Translations under genes and position numbers: made by a program
Part shown: positions 1 through 6,021 of the stretch, in pieces
Position numbering within the stretch: position 1 is the first letter of the stretch
How the letters are laid out: each line of letters opens with the position of its first letter
Notes under the pieces: generated by a model
Told to the model about the DNA's origin: nothing
Seen by the model: the letters and a program-made list of their open reading frames with translations, nothing else
The model's database searches: none
NCBI GenBank assembly: GCA_019104905.1
Contig: JAHRXB010000273.1
Span: 1 to 11,136 of the forward strand
Length of the DNA: 11,136 nt
Source: Bdellovibrio sp.
GTDB taxonomy: Bacteria; Bdellovibrionota; Bdellovibrionia; Bdellovibrionales; Bdellovibrionaceae
Direction of reading: 5' to 3'

Positions 1-449
1 GGTTTGTACCCCGGAGGCAAGGTACCTGAAAACTTGATGATCGCAATATCACCCCAGTCTGTCTGCTTATCCTCTTGCTCTTCAGGTTTGTAAGAAGGAT
101 GAACTTTGATATCAAGCACGCGACGAACATAAACTTGCTGAACGTCGGGTTCGCGAATGGCCATGGTCGCATCAACATCCAAACCAAAAACAACCTTCAA
201 TTTTGAAGCTTTCGTTTGCACACAATGAGCTGCTGTTAAAATAAAATTCTCGGCAATGATTGAGCCTGTGCAAATCGCGTTGTCCGCAACATCATACACG
301 CTCACGATACCAGAAGCGATGGGGGCTTTTTCGGCCACCAAAGTACCGCCAATAATACCGGTTCCGCTTTTGGATTCCACGGTGGGGTTTGATTTAAAGC
401 CACAAGATACCAAGGCCATCATGCTGATAACTAAAACTAAACGGGACAC
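1..449 (-). CDS. Trypsin-like (S1) serine protease lipoprotein, C-terminal part outside window
   Basis: I translated this frame by hand; 149 codons are visible and the frame runs off the left edge. It starts at GTG (447-449) after a strong AAGGAGG (454-460). The N-terminus is a short hydrophobic stretch ending in a lipobox (Leu-Val-Ser-Cys16-Gly), so the protein is probably exported and lipid-anchored. The chymotrypsin-fold signatures follow in order: the propeptide cleavage/activation motif Ile-Ile-Gly-Gly (32-35), a Cys60 to Cys76 pair matching the conserved disulfide around the catalytic His, Thr-Ala-Ala-His75-Cys with the catalytic His, and Asp134-Ile-Ala-Ile with the catalytic Asp. The catalytic Ser (Gly-Asp-Ser-Gly-Gly) would lie outside the window. 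It is transcribed divergently from the acyl-CoA dehydrogenase. A role in digesting external or periplasmic protein is inferred from the family and the signal; the substrate is unknown. Confidence 0.9.
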   Translation of the reverse strand, partial: MSRLVLVISMMALVSCGFKSNPTVESKSGTGIIGGTLVAEKAPIASGIVSVYDVADNAICTGSIIAENFILTAAHCVQTKASKLKVVFGLDVDATMAIREPDVQQVYVRRVLDIKVHPSYKPEEQEDKQTDWGDIAIIKFSGTLPPGYK

Positions 450-473
450 AGCCCCTCCTTAAAATAAGGGGCT

Positions 474-502
474 CTTATAGATAGGACCTTACAAAACAGC
501 AA
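474..502 (-). promoter_or_regulatory. Candidate sigma70 promoter of the S1 protease gene
   Basis: On the minus strand, TTGCTG (497-502) and TATAAG (474-479) are separated by exactly 17 bases. The -10 matches the consensus at 5 of 6 positions and the -35 at 3 of 6. Transcription would begin near 467, just upstream of the ribosome binding site at 452-460, giving a very short leader. The leader contains CCTTA-TTT-TAAGG, a 5-bp stem that includes part of the Shine-Dalgarno, so a small hairpin might mask it. This call rests on pattern matching only. Confidence 0.4.
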
Positions 503-521
503 CCATTTTTTAAAAAAAGAC

Positions 522-549
522 AGGCGTCAGGACATCTTGTTGTACGCCT
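522..549. promoter_or_regulatory. Inverted repeat AGGCGT-N16-ACGCCT upstream of the acyl-CoA dehydrogenase
   Basis: Perfect 6-bp arms (522-527 and 544-549) lie 26 to 54 bases before the aidB-like start, in the short divergent intergenic region. The size and position would suit an operator, but a 6-bp dyad can arise by chance and no regulator is encoded nearby. I found no convincing -35/-10 pair for the rightward gene. Confidence 0.2.
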
Positions 550-575
550 CCCTCTGAAAGCCTAAACTTGAAGGT

Positions 576-2126
576 ATGAAAAACTTTTATCAAGAAGGCC
601 CCGGCCTCACCAATACGTATCGTTCGGATGAAACACTTCAAAAGTTTTTAAAAAAGAATCTGCCCCCGGAGGTTCAAAAAGAGGCCCTGCCTCACCTGGA
701 TCATCTCGGAGAAAGAGCCGCCACCGACATGCTTCTCTGGGCTCAAGACGCCGAGGCCCACCCTCCCCAGCATATTCCCTTTGATCCCTGGGGGCGCCGT
801 ATTGACGAGATCAAAACTTGCGAAGGATGGAAGCATCTTGACCGGGTCGCCGCCGAGGAGGGCATCGTCGCGACGGCCTACGAGAGAAAATTCGGAGCGT
901 TTTCTCGAGTCTACCAAATGGCGCTTCTTTATCTGTACTCGCCCAGCTCGGCGATCTACTCGTGCCCCCTGGCCATGACGGATGGGGCTGCTAGGGCCCT
1001 GGAGCTCTATGCGGGGCAAGATCTCAAAGAAAGAGCCCTGCCTCACCTGGTGACCCGAGACCCACGCCATTTCTGGACTGCGGGGCAATGGATGACCGAG
1101 CGCTCGGGAGGATCCGACGTCAGCGGAACGGCCACCGACGGGCATCCCTTCTCAGGAAGCAGCCCCTTTTCGGCGACCCATTCTCTTCACGGCACCAAGT
1201 GGTTCACGTCTGCAACAACCTCTCAGGTGGCCCTGACTTTAGCTCGCCCCGACGGAGCCCCTGCAGGCTCTCGAGGCTTAAGCCTCTTCTATCTCGAGCT
1301 ACGCAATAACCAGGGACAACTCAACAATATTCAAATCCATCGCCTCAAGGATAAATTAGGAACCAAGGCTCTTCCCACCGCAGAGCTCAGCTTACTCGGA
1401 ACCCCAGCACGAATCATTGGTGGAGAAGGCGATGGAATAAAGAAAATCGTCAGCGTTTTGAATATCACTCGCATCTATAATTCCATCTGTGCCACCGGGC
1501 ATATGCGCCGCGCCTTGGATTTAGCCACGGACTATTCGCGAAAAAGAACGGCCTTTGGCAAAACCTTGATAGAACACCCATTACACCAAGAAACTCTCAG
1601 ATCACTCGAAGAAGACTTCCGTCGCTCTTTGGTCTTCTGCTTTTTTGTCACAAAACTCTTAGGACAAGAAGAAGTGGGCGAGATCTCCGCCTCGGAAAGA
1701 ATTCTTCTCAGAACTCTGACACCGATTCTAAAACTTTATACCGGAAAAAAGGCCGTCGAAATCTCTAGCGAAGTCGTCGAAATCTTCGGCGGAGCGGGCT
1801 ACGTGGAGGACACCGGAATTCCTCGTCTTCTCAGAGACGGTCAAGTCTTTTCGATCTGGGAAGGAACAACCAATGTTCTTTCCTTAGACATGCTGCGAGC
1901 GTTTGAAAAAGAGCAAGCATTACCTATCCTGCTAGAGCATTTCCGCAACTGCGCTGCCATGAAAGATTCGGTTGTCGGTTTTGTCGAAAAATGGACAACG
2001 CTACAAAATATAATATCCCAACTGGCCAAAGCGGCCCCCGAAGAGTGGGAGCGCCACGCACGACGTCTGGCCTTCCTCGTGGCCGATCTGATCACTGAGA
2101 ACCTTCTTTACGAAAGTTCACTTTGA
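576..2126 (+). CDS. AidB-type acyl-CoA dehydrogenase family flavoprotein
   Basis: The 516-residue protein aligns through most of its length with E. coli AidB (about 540 residues), including the family-specific N-terminus (Asn-Thr-Tyr-Arg-Ser-Asp near residue 15, Pro-Trp-Gly-Arg-Arg-Ile-Asp at 71-77). The middle beta domain has the flavin/substrate motif Met-Thr-Glu-Arg-Ser-Gly-Gly-Ser-Asp (173-181) and Gly-Thr-Lys-Trp-Phe (206-210). The C-terminal helical domain has Arg-Thr-Ala-Phe-Gly (324-328), Phe-Gly-Gly-Ala-Gly-Tyr (404-409) and Ile-Trp-Glu429-Gly-Thr-Thr-Asn, where Glu429 is the usual ACAD base. It is predicted to be a cytosolic FAD enzyme. Members are linked to alkylation-damage protection (AidB) or to acyl-CoA oxidation, and the sequence does not decide between these. 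It ends about 30 residues short of AidB. The start is supported by N-terminal homology although AAGG (571-574) is only one base from the ATG. It is a single gene closed by the terminator at 2145. Confidence 0.88.
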   Translation: MKNFYQEGPGLTNTYRSDETLQKFLKKNLPPEVQKEALPHLDHLGERAATDMLLWAQDAEAHPPQHIPFDPWGRRIDEIKTCEGWKHLDRVAAEEGIVATAYERKFGAFSRVYQMALLYLYSPSSAIYSCPLAMTDGAARALELYAGQDLKERALPHLVTRDPRHFWTAGQWMTERSGGSDVSGTATDGHPFSGSSPFSATHSLHGTKWFTSATTSQVALTLARPDGAPAGSRGLSLFYLELRNNQGQLNNIQIHRLKDKLGTKALPTAELSLLGTPARIIGGEGDGIKKIVSVLNITRIYNSICATGHMRRALDLATDYSRKRTAFGKTLIEHPLHQETLRSLEEDFRRSLVFCFFVTKLLGQEEVGEISASERILLRTLTPILKLYTGKKAVEISSEVVEIFGGAGYVEDTGIPRLLRDGQVFSIWEGTTNVLSLDMLRAFEKEQALPILLEHFRNCAAMKDSVVGFVEKWTTLQNIISQLAKAAPEEWERHARRLAFLVADLITENLLYESSL

Positions 2127-2144
2127 GTACCACCTTCAAAATGA

Positions 2145-2176
2145 AAAAGCCGCTGACATCTCCATCAGCGGCTTTT
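2145..2176. terminator. Bidirectional intrinsic terminator between convergent genes
   Basis: A perfect 12-bp stem (AAAAGCCGCTGA, 2145-2156, with TCAGCGGCTTTT, 2165-2176) encloses an 8-base loop. A T-rich tract follows on the + strand, and an A-tract at 2143-2148 gives the U-tract on the minus strand. It lies 18 bases after the aidB-like stop and 22 bases beyond the stop of the minus-strand exported protein, so it can end both transcripts. Confidence 0.92.
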
Positions 2177-2198
2177 CTTTTATGCGCTCTTTATATAA

Positions 2199-4583
2199 TT
2201 AGAACGCCACGTTTTTCATATGCGGCACTTTATTGGCACCAGAGTTACCAATAATCATACCACGCACTCGTGAATGACGAGTCGCTGGGTTGAATGGAAG
2301 TCCCTTGTACATAGGTCTTTCCAAAGATGGAGACCAGAGACCTTGTCCGTTGACGGTCCACTCACGGAAGTACATTGAAATATACGTACCCTCGATGAGG
2401 TAATCAACACTCACGCCAGGACCTGCCAGCTTCATAGCGGTTCTGAATGTGAAGAGATTTTCAGCCATTCCTTCTCCGAACTGGCCGTAAGCGACTGCAA
2501 ATGCCTTAGGATCTGTATTCATATTTTTATACATATCCTTTAGGGCGAAGTACATTTTGCTTGCAGCATTGGCTGTGCGTCGACCCACCATAGAGGCACA
2601 AGATCCACCATCATCAGCCACCATGCAATAGTCATAAGGATCATTCATTTCTTTGAAGTACGGATACACCTGATCTGTTGACATATCGATAAACTGATCC
2701 TGTGTCATTTTTTGAGCTGCAGCCATCAGTCTCATCGTGTTCTGATCATCAAAGTTCACGTTAAACTCAATGCCCGTGTAACCCAAATCTTTTTCTGGAA
2801 TACCCACCATCAAAGTATCCAAACCTGTTTTCTTCACAAGTTCTTTGATACCGGCTCTAAGGCGATAGCCGTTACTCTTCTCGTGCTTGAATGTATAGCT
2901 GTACGTTCCGAACATGCTATCCATGCGAGCTTTGCTATCCCAGTTTTCAACAGAGTACTTCGCTCCGTAGAACATAAATTCTTTTTCTTTATGTCTTGTC
3001 CAGAAACGAGAGTCTTCTGATTCAGAGAAGATTCCATAGTAAGCGCGAGCCGTATTGCGATCTACGTGCATATCTGACGTTGTATATGAATTGATACGTC
3101 CTTTGCTGTAAGTTTTATCCCAAATAATTGGAATCGAAAGCGACTTGCTAGCAATTCTTCCTGTGGAAACCGATCTAAATGTTTCAACTTTAATAACAGG
3201 CGCTCGCTCCACCAAATTCGCAGGTTTTGCGCTGGCGAAGTTTTCAGAGGCTAGAACGTTACCACGAATCATATCTTCATAAGCCTTACGGCCAACTTCG
3301 GTGGTCAAATCAAAGACAAAAGAAAATCCATCGTCAGCGAATCTGAACTCACTCAAAGAAAGATTAATGATTGAAATATCTGTGAACACAGAGAAGCTAT
3401 TTAGCTTTCCACGGCTCATTTTGACATAAGCCTTGTCCGCGCCGACTTTTTCTACGTATGTTTCCCAAGTACCACCGGCAAACTTTGCAACTCCAGCTCC
3501 AACAGGACCGAACCCAGCTCCCGCTGAGAAAATAACGCCACCTTGTCCAAGATAGGTAATACTGTCACCCGCGTCCCAGCGATCAAGATCTGACGCTGAC
3601 TTAGGAACTTCCCAACGTCCGCCCATGGCATAAGCTTTATCCAAAGTGCTCACATAGCGAGTAGACTCTGTATCTTTGCCAACAATAGGTAGAACTCCCA
3701 CATAAGCCCAGAAGTGATCCGCAAGTCCCTTGGCATTGTCATACCAGAATTGGACTTCTGCACCCAAGCCGACTTCGATATTTCCATAAACAGTTTTTTG
3801 GAAACCGTCACGGAAGTCGCCATAGACTAATGAGTCTGAAGAGGCCATTGGTTTGTAATCATACTTCACCAATGAAGACTTCGGTTGAACATCTCGGAAT
3901 TGAGGCGTCAAGTTCACGATGTACGAACCATAGTCGAAGCTGAGATAGAAAACAGGCTTAAGCTTTCTCTTAAGTTCCTTTTTCTCTTCTTCTTCGAAGT
4001 CATCATCTGGTGTATCGCCATCGTCTTGGCAATGCTTATCTGTTCTTCGGCATTCGCCATCATGATCGTCATGATCGTCGTGATCATCGTTATCGTCGTG
4101 ATCATCATGGTCGTCATGATCGTCCTTACCATCACCGTGGTCATCTTTTCCACCGCCGTGATCGTCTTTACCGCCACCATGGTCATCTTTGCCACCGCCG
4201 TGGTCGTCTTTGCCACCGCCGTTATTATCTCCCTTAGGCCCGCCATTACCATTATTGCCGTTATTCGAACTACCTCCATGGCCCGTTCCGCCACCATTAT
4301 TCGAACTGCCGCCATGGTCGCCTTTGTTGCCACCATTGTTGTTATTTTCCTGTGGGCCTTTGCCGCCGCCGTTATTTTCGCCCGGCTTCGGACTAGATCC
4401 AAAGGTAACGAACGATCCAACAGGAACACTCACCTTCCCCGTTTTTTCACCAGAATATTTCGAAGCAATTTTTTTATCCGTCGCACTCTGATCATAGACG
4501 TGATTAGACACCTGTGACCAAGAGGGATTCGCAATAAGCGAGATACCCATCGCGAGGACGGATTTCTTTATTTTGAAATTCAT
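2199..4583 (-). CDS. Large exported protein of unknown function with Gly/Asn-rich and Asp/His-rich repeats
   Basis: I do not recognise this 794-residue protein. Translation starts at ATG 4581-4583 behind GGAGG (4588-4592). Residues 1-23 form a Sec signal peptide (Lys-Ile-Lys-Lys, hydrophobic core, likely cleavage after Ser-Trp-Ser23). Residues 67-121 are Gly/Asn/Ser/His-rich. Residues 122-156 are five GGGKDDH-like 7-mers (the last GDGKDDH). Residues 157-174 are six DDH triplets, one of them DDN. A Cys178/Cys185 pair follows, then an acidic patch (Asp-Phe-Glu-Glu-Glu-Glu, to 200) and a basic patch (201-209). From about 210 the composition becomes that of a normal folded, aromatic-rich, beta-strand-rich domain, with a likely disulfide at Cys653/Cys662 and a C-terminal Phe. 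The tract would be disordered and could bind divalent metal (inference). It is monocistronic: divergent from the next gene and closed by the terminator at 2145. Cell-surface or periplasmic location is probable. Confidence 0.88.
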   Translation of the reverse strand: MNFKIKKSVLAMGISLIANPSWSQVSNHVYDQSATDKKIASKYSGEKTGKVSVPVGSFVTFGSSPKPGENNGGGKGPQENNNNGGNKGDHGGSSNNGGGTGHGGSSNNGNNGNGGPKGDNNGGGKDDHGGGKDDHGGGKDDHGGGKDDHGDGKDDHDDHDDHDDNDDHDDHDDHDGECRRTDKHCQDDGDTPDDDFEEEEKKELKRKLKPVFYLSFDYGSYIVNLTPQFRDVQPKSSLVKYDYKPMASSDSLVYGDFRDGFQKTVYGNIEVGLGAEVQFWYDNAKGLADHFWAYVGVLPIVGKDTESTRYVSTLDKAYAMGGRWEVPKSASDLDRWDAGDSITYLGQGGVIFSAGAGFGPVGAGVAKFAGGTWETYVEKVGADKAYVKMSRGKLNSFSVFTDISIINLSLSEFRFADDGFSFVFDLTTEVGRKAYEDMIRGNVLASENFASAKPANLVERAPVIKVETFRSVSTGRIASKSLSIPIIWDKTYSKGRINSYTTSDMHVDRNTARAYYGIFSESEDSRFWTRHKEKEFMFYGAKYSVENWDSKARMDSMFGTYSYTFKHEKSNGYRLRAGIKELVKKTGLDTLMVGIPEKDLGYTGIEFNVNFDDQNTMRLMAAAQKMTQDQFIDMSTDQVYPYFKEMNDPYDYCMVADDGGSCASMVGRRTANAASKMYFALKDMYKNMNTDPKAFAVAYGQFGEGMAENLFTFRTAMKLAGPGVSVDYLIEGTYISMYFREWTVNGQGLWSPSLERPMYKGLPFNPATRHSRVRGMIIGNSGANKVPHMKNVAF
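4062..4220 (-). repeat. In-gene tandem repeats: five 21-bp units followed by six 9-bp units
   Basis: Within the exported protein gene, codons 122-156 (4116-4220) are five 21-bp units encoding GGGKDDH or GDGKDDH. Codons 157-174 (4062-4115) are six 9-bp units encoding DDH, with one DDN. Third positions vary between units (gtc/atc for Asp, gtg/atg for His), so the repeat is older than a recent slippage burst and the peptide appears to be under selection. Tracts like this can still change length by slippage or recombination. Confidence 0.9.
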
Positions 4584-4823
4584 TTTTCCTCCATAACCTT
4601 TTTTGTTGGTTGACCGAGGTAGGATTAGTCGAGTTGTTTTTCTTTTGAAAGTTTGAAGGTCGTAATTTTCAGTCTTTTAATTGTCTGCTTGCGACATCAA
4701 AATATTAAAACTACTAAGGCACTACACTCTCTGATTCTCACGAATAGAAAAAGTAGAAACGCGATGAAAAAACGTCACCGTCTTTTCACCAGTTTAATTC
4801 AAAAACACATTCCTCGCTAAGGC

Positions 4824-4864
4824 AGTTCTCGAATGAGAACTACGAATTTCACCGTCAAATTCGT
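4824..4864. promoter_or_regulatory. Two abutting perfect inverted repeats (possible structured RNA or operator)
   Basis: The first dyad is AGTTCTC (4824-4830), loop GAAT, GAGAACT (4835-4841). The second begins at the next base: ACGAATTT (4842-4849), 7-base loop, AAATTCGT (4857-4864), followed by six C. Neither has a T-tract on either strand, so a classic terminator is unlikely. They could be two stems of a leader or small RNA, or binding sites in the divergent region. The strand and function cannot be decided from the sequence. Confidence 0.4.
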
Positions 4865-5027
4865 CCCCCCGAAGGAGTCTGCAAGAGCCGCTCTAAGAAC
4901 TTTCCGACAAAAGAACCTAACTTTTTGAAACTCAGACAATCAACATGAAAACAGCCGAGCTCAATTAAAAAGAAACAACCTAGATTTCGAACCCTTAATA
5001 TTGAAGTACCTATTTGTCAGATACCAC

Positions 5028-5162
5028 ATGCTGGAACATCCCGGTGACAAACTTTTGGACAAAGCGCCCTTTGACGTCACTTTCTTCGCCAAGACCGTTC
5101 GTGTAACGGCAATAAACCCCAAACCAGATGGCATACACCTTGTATATCCTCCGAACGGATGA
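5028..5162 (+). CDS. Possible small ORF (44 aa), unrecognised
   Basis: The frame begins at ATG 5028-5030, stops at TGA 5160-5162 and is open upstream to 4929. It encodes a mixed peptide beginning MLEHPGDKLL and ending with IHLVYPPNG, with alternating hydrophobic residues that look like beta strands. Against it: there is no Shine-Dalgarno before the ATG, I see no family, and a 57-codon frame on the opposite strand (4961-5134) overlaps it. It could be a genuine small protein, a remnant of a larger gene, or chance. It ends 39 bases before the transpeptidase start. Confidence 0.22.
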   Translation: MLEHPGDKLLDKAPFDVTFFAKTVRVTAINPKPDGIHLVYPPNG

Positions 5163-5201
5163 ACTCTAATTGGACGTAAATTGCGTTAAAAGGAACCTAC
5201 C

Positions 5202-5996
5202 ATGATTAAGCTGCTCAGCTTGCTTACTCTAACCCTCTTCAGCCTGCAGAGCTTTGCGGGAAGTCTCTATGATGTGAAAATCAATGAAGAACGGCTTTAC
5301 GATATGTTCATAAAGCAAGGCGTCCCGGAAGCTGCCCTACAAAGAACTTTCGAATTCCTCGACATTAACAAAGGAAAAACCGTTCTCGTCAAATCCAAGG
5401 TCCGAGGAAAAAGCAACGCTTTTATGGCCGACCGCGAGATCACCATCAAAGATGAAACAGCCGCCATCATTGATTTTTCGAAACCCTCCAGCGAACGTCG
5501 TCTGTTTGTTTTAAATCTGAAGACCGGAGTCGTCTCCAAACATTTCGTAGCCCACGGCAAAGGCTCTGGCGTCAACATCGCCGCTAAGTTCTCAAATATT
5601 GATGGATCGAAGATGTCATCCCTCGGACTCTACCTGGGGGGCAATACTTACTACGGTCAACACGGGGAATCTTTAAATCTATATGGACTGGAACCCTCTA
5701 ATGACAAGGCCGCGGAACGAGACATCGTCGTCCACGCAGCCAGTTATGTCTCCGAGGATTTTGTGAAAGCTCAAGGTCGCCTTGGACGAAGCTGGGGATG
5801 CCCGGCGGTCGCCCCTGGAATCATTCGCAAAATGATCACCAACTTCAAAGACGGTGGCGTTCTCTATGCCTACCATGCTGATCTCAGCGCGACGGCTACC
5901 AAGAGCCCAACTCTTCAAGAAGTCAAAACAGATAAAGAAGAAGTGGATGTCGACTTACCCGAAGAAGAAGAATCTCTTCGCAAAAACCAAAAATAA
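5202..5996 (+). CDS. Exported murein L,D-transpeptidase catalytic domain protein (YkuD_2 family)
   Basis: This 264-residue protein starts after AAGGA with 7-base spacing. Residues 1-19 are a Sec signal peptide (Ser-Phe-Ala19, then Gly). The C-terminal half carries the YkuD_2 pattern: Ala-His-Gly-Lys-Gly-Ser-Gly (118-124), Ser-Ser-Leu-Gly-Leu-Tyr (139-144), Tyr-Gly-Gln-His-Gly-Glu-Ser-Leu (151-158), Gly-Leu-Glu (162-164), Ile-Val-Val-His178-Ala and Gly-Arg-Ser-Trp-Gly-Cys200-Pro-Ala. His178 and Cys200 are the expected catalytic pair. YkuD enzymes form or edit 3-3 crosslinks, or attach proteins to peptidoglycan, in the periplasm; the exact reaction here is not known. The tail from about 232 is highly charged (Asp-Leu-Pro-Glu-Glu-Glu-Glu-Ser) and lies outside the catalytic domain. 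It has its own terminator immediately downstream. In a predator it could remodel its own wall or the prey wall (inference). Confidence 0.9.
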   Translation: MIKLLSLLTLTLFSLQSFAGSLYDVKINEERLYDMFIKQGVPEAALQRTFEFLDINKGKTVLVKSKVRGKSNAFMADREITIKDETAAIIDFSKPSSERRLFVLNLKTGVVSKHFVAHGKGSGVNIAAKFSNIDGSKMSSLGLYLGGNTYYGQHGESLNLYGLEPSNDKAAERDIVVHAASYVSEDFVKAQGRLGRSWGCPAVAPGIIRKMITNFKDGGVLYAYHADLSATATKSPTLQEVKTDKEEVDVDLPEEEESLRKNQK

Positions 5997-6021
5997 AAAA
6001 AGGGACTTAGTCCCTTTTTTT
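5995..6021. terminator. Bidirectional intrinsic terminator overlapping both stop codons
   Basis: AAAAAAAGGGAC (5995-6006), loop TTA and GTCCCTTTTTTT (6010-6021) make a 12-bp stem with a 3-base loop and seven T on either strand. It begins inside the transpeptidase stop codon (5994-5996) and reaches into the manC-like stop codon (6020-6022), so a single compact element ends both convergent genes. Confidence 0.93.

Larger units (their letters stand above)
4584..5201. other. 618-base intergenic region, largely without recognised genes
   Basis: This gap separates the divergent exported-protein gene and the L,D-transpeptidase gene. The part up to about 4800 is AT-rich and probably holds the minus-strand promoter, but I found no clear -35/-10 pair. 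Positions 4824-4864 hold two abutting perfect hairpins. From about 5028 to 5162 the composition becomes more gene-like, with a 44-codon ORF on + and an overlapping 57-codon ORF on - (4961-5134). The Shine-Dalgarno of the transpeptidase is AAGGA at 5190-5194, seven bases before its ATG. Confidence 0.6.

Noticed and set aside
648..1145. A 165-codon minus-strand ORF within the acyl-CoA dehydrogenase gene
   Set aside because: It is a shadow in the G+C-rich half of a gene whose + frame has clear family motifs.
4062..4220. CRISPR-like array
   Set aside because: The 21- and 9-bp units are directly adjacent without spacers, and they keep the reading frame of a coding sequence.
4000..4230. RTX-type calcium-binding nonapeptides in the exported protein
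   Set aside because: The units are GGGKDDH and DDH, not the Gly-Gly-X-Gly-X-Asp-X-hydrophobic-X pattern of RTX repeats, and no T1SS-type features are seen.
4189..4491. Proline-rich + strand ORF (100 codons)
   Set aside because: It arises from the complement of the Gly-rich codons of the exported protein and has no start signals.
3885..4517. A 210-codon + strand ORF that looks like a very hydrophobic membrane protein
   Set aside because: It is the antisense reading of the Asp/His repeat tract (GAT/GAC and CAT/CAC codons read as Ile, Val and Met). The minus-strand gene has a signal peptide, a Shine-Dalgarno and a terminator, so the + frame is a shadow.
4584..5201. A c-di-GMP (GEMM) riboswitch or merRNA-like element, looked for because of possible Bdellovibrio origin
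   Set aside because: I could not find the conserved GEMM core sequences. The two hairpins do not fit that architecture.
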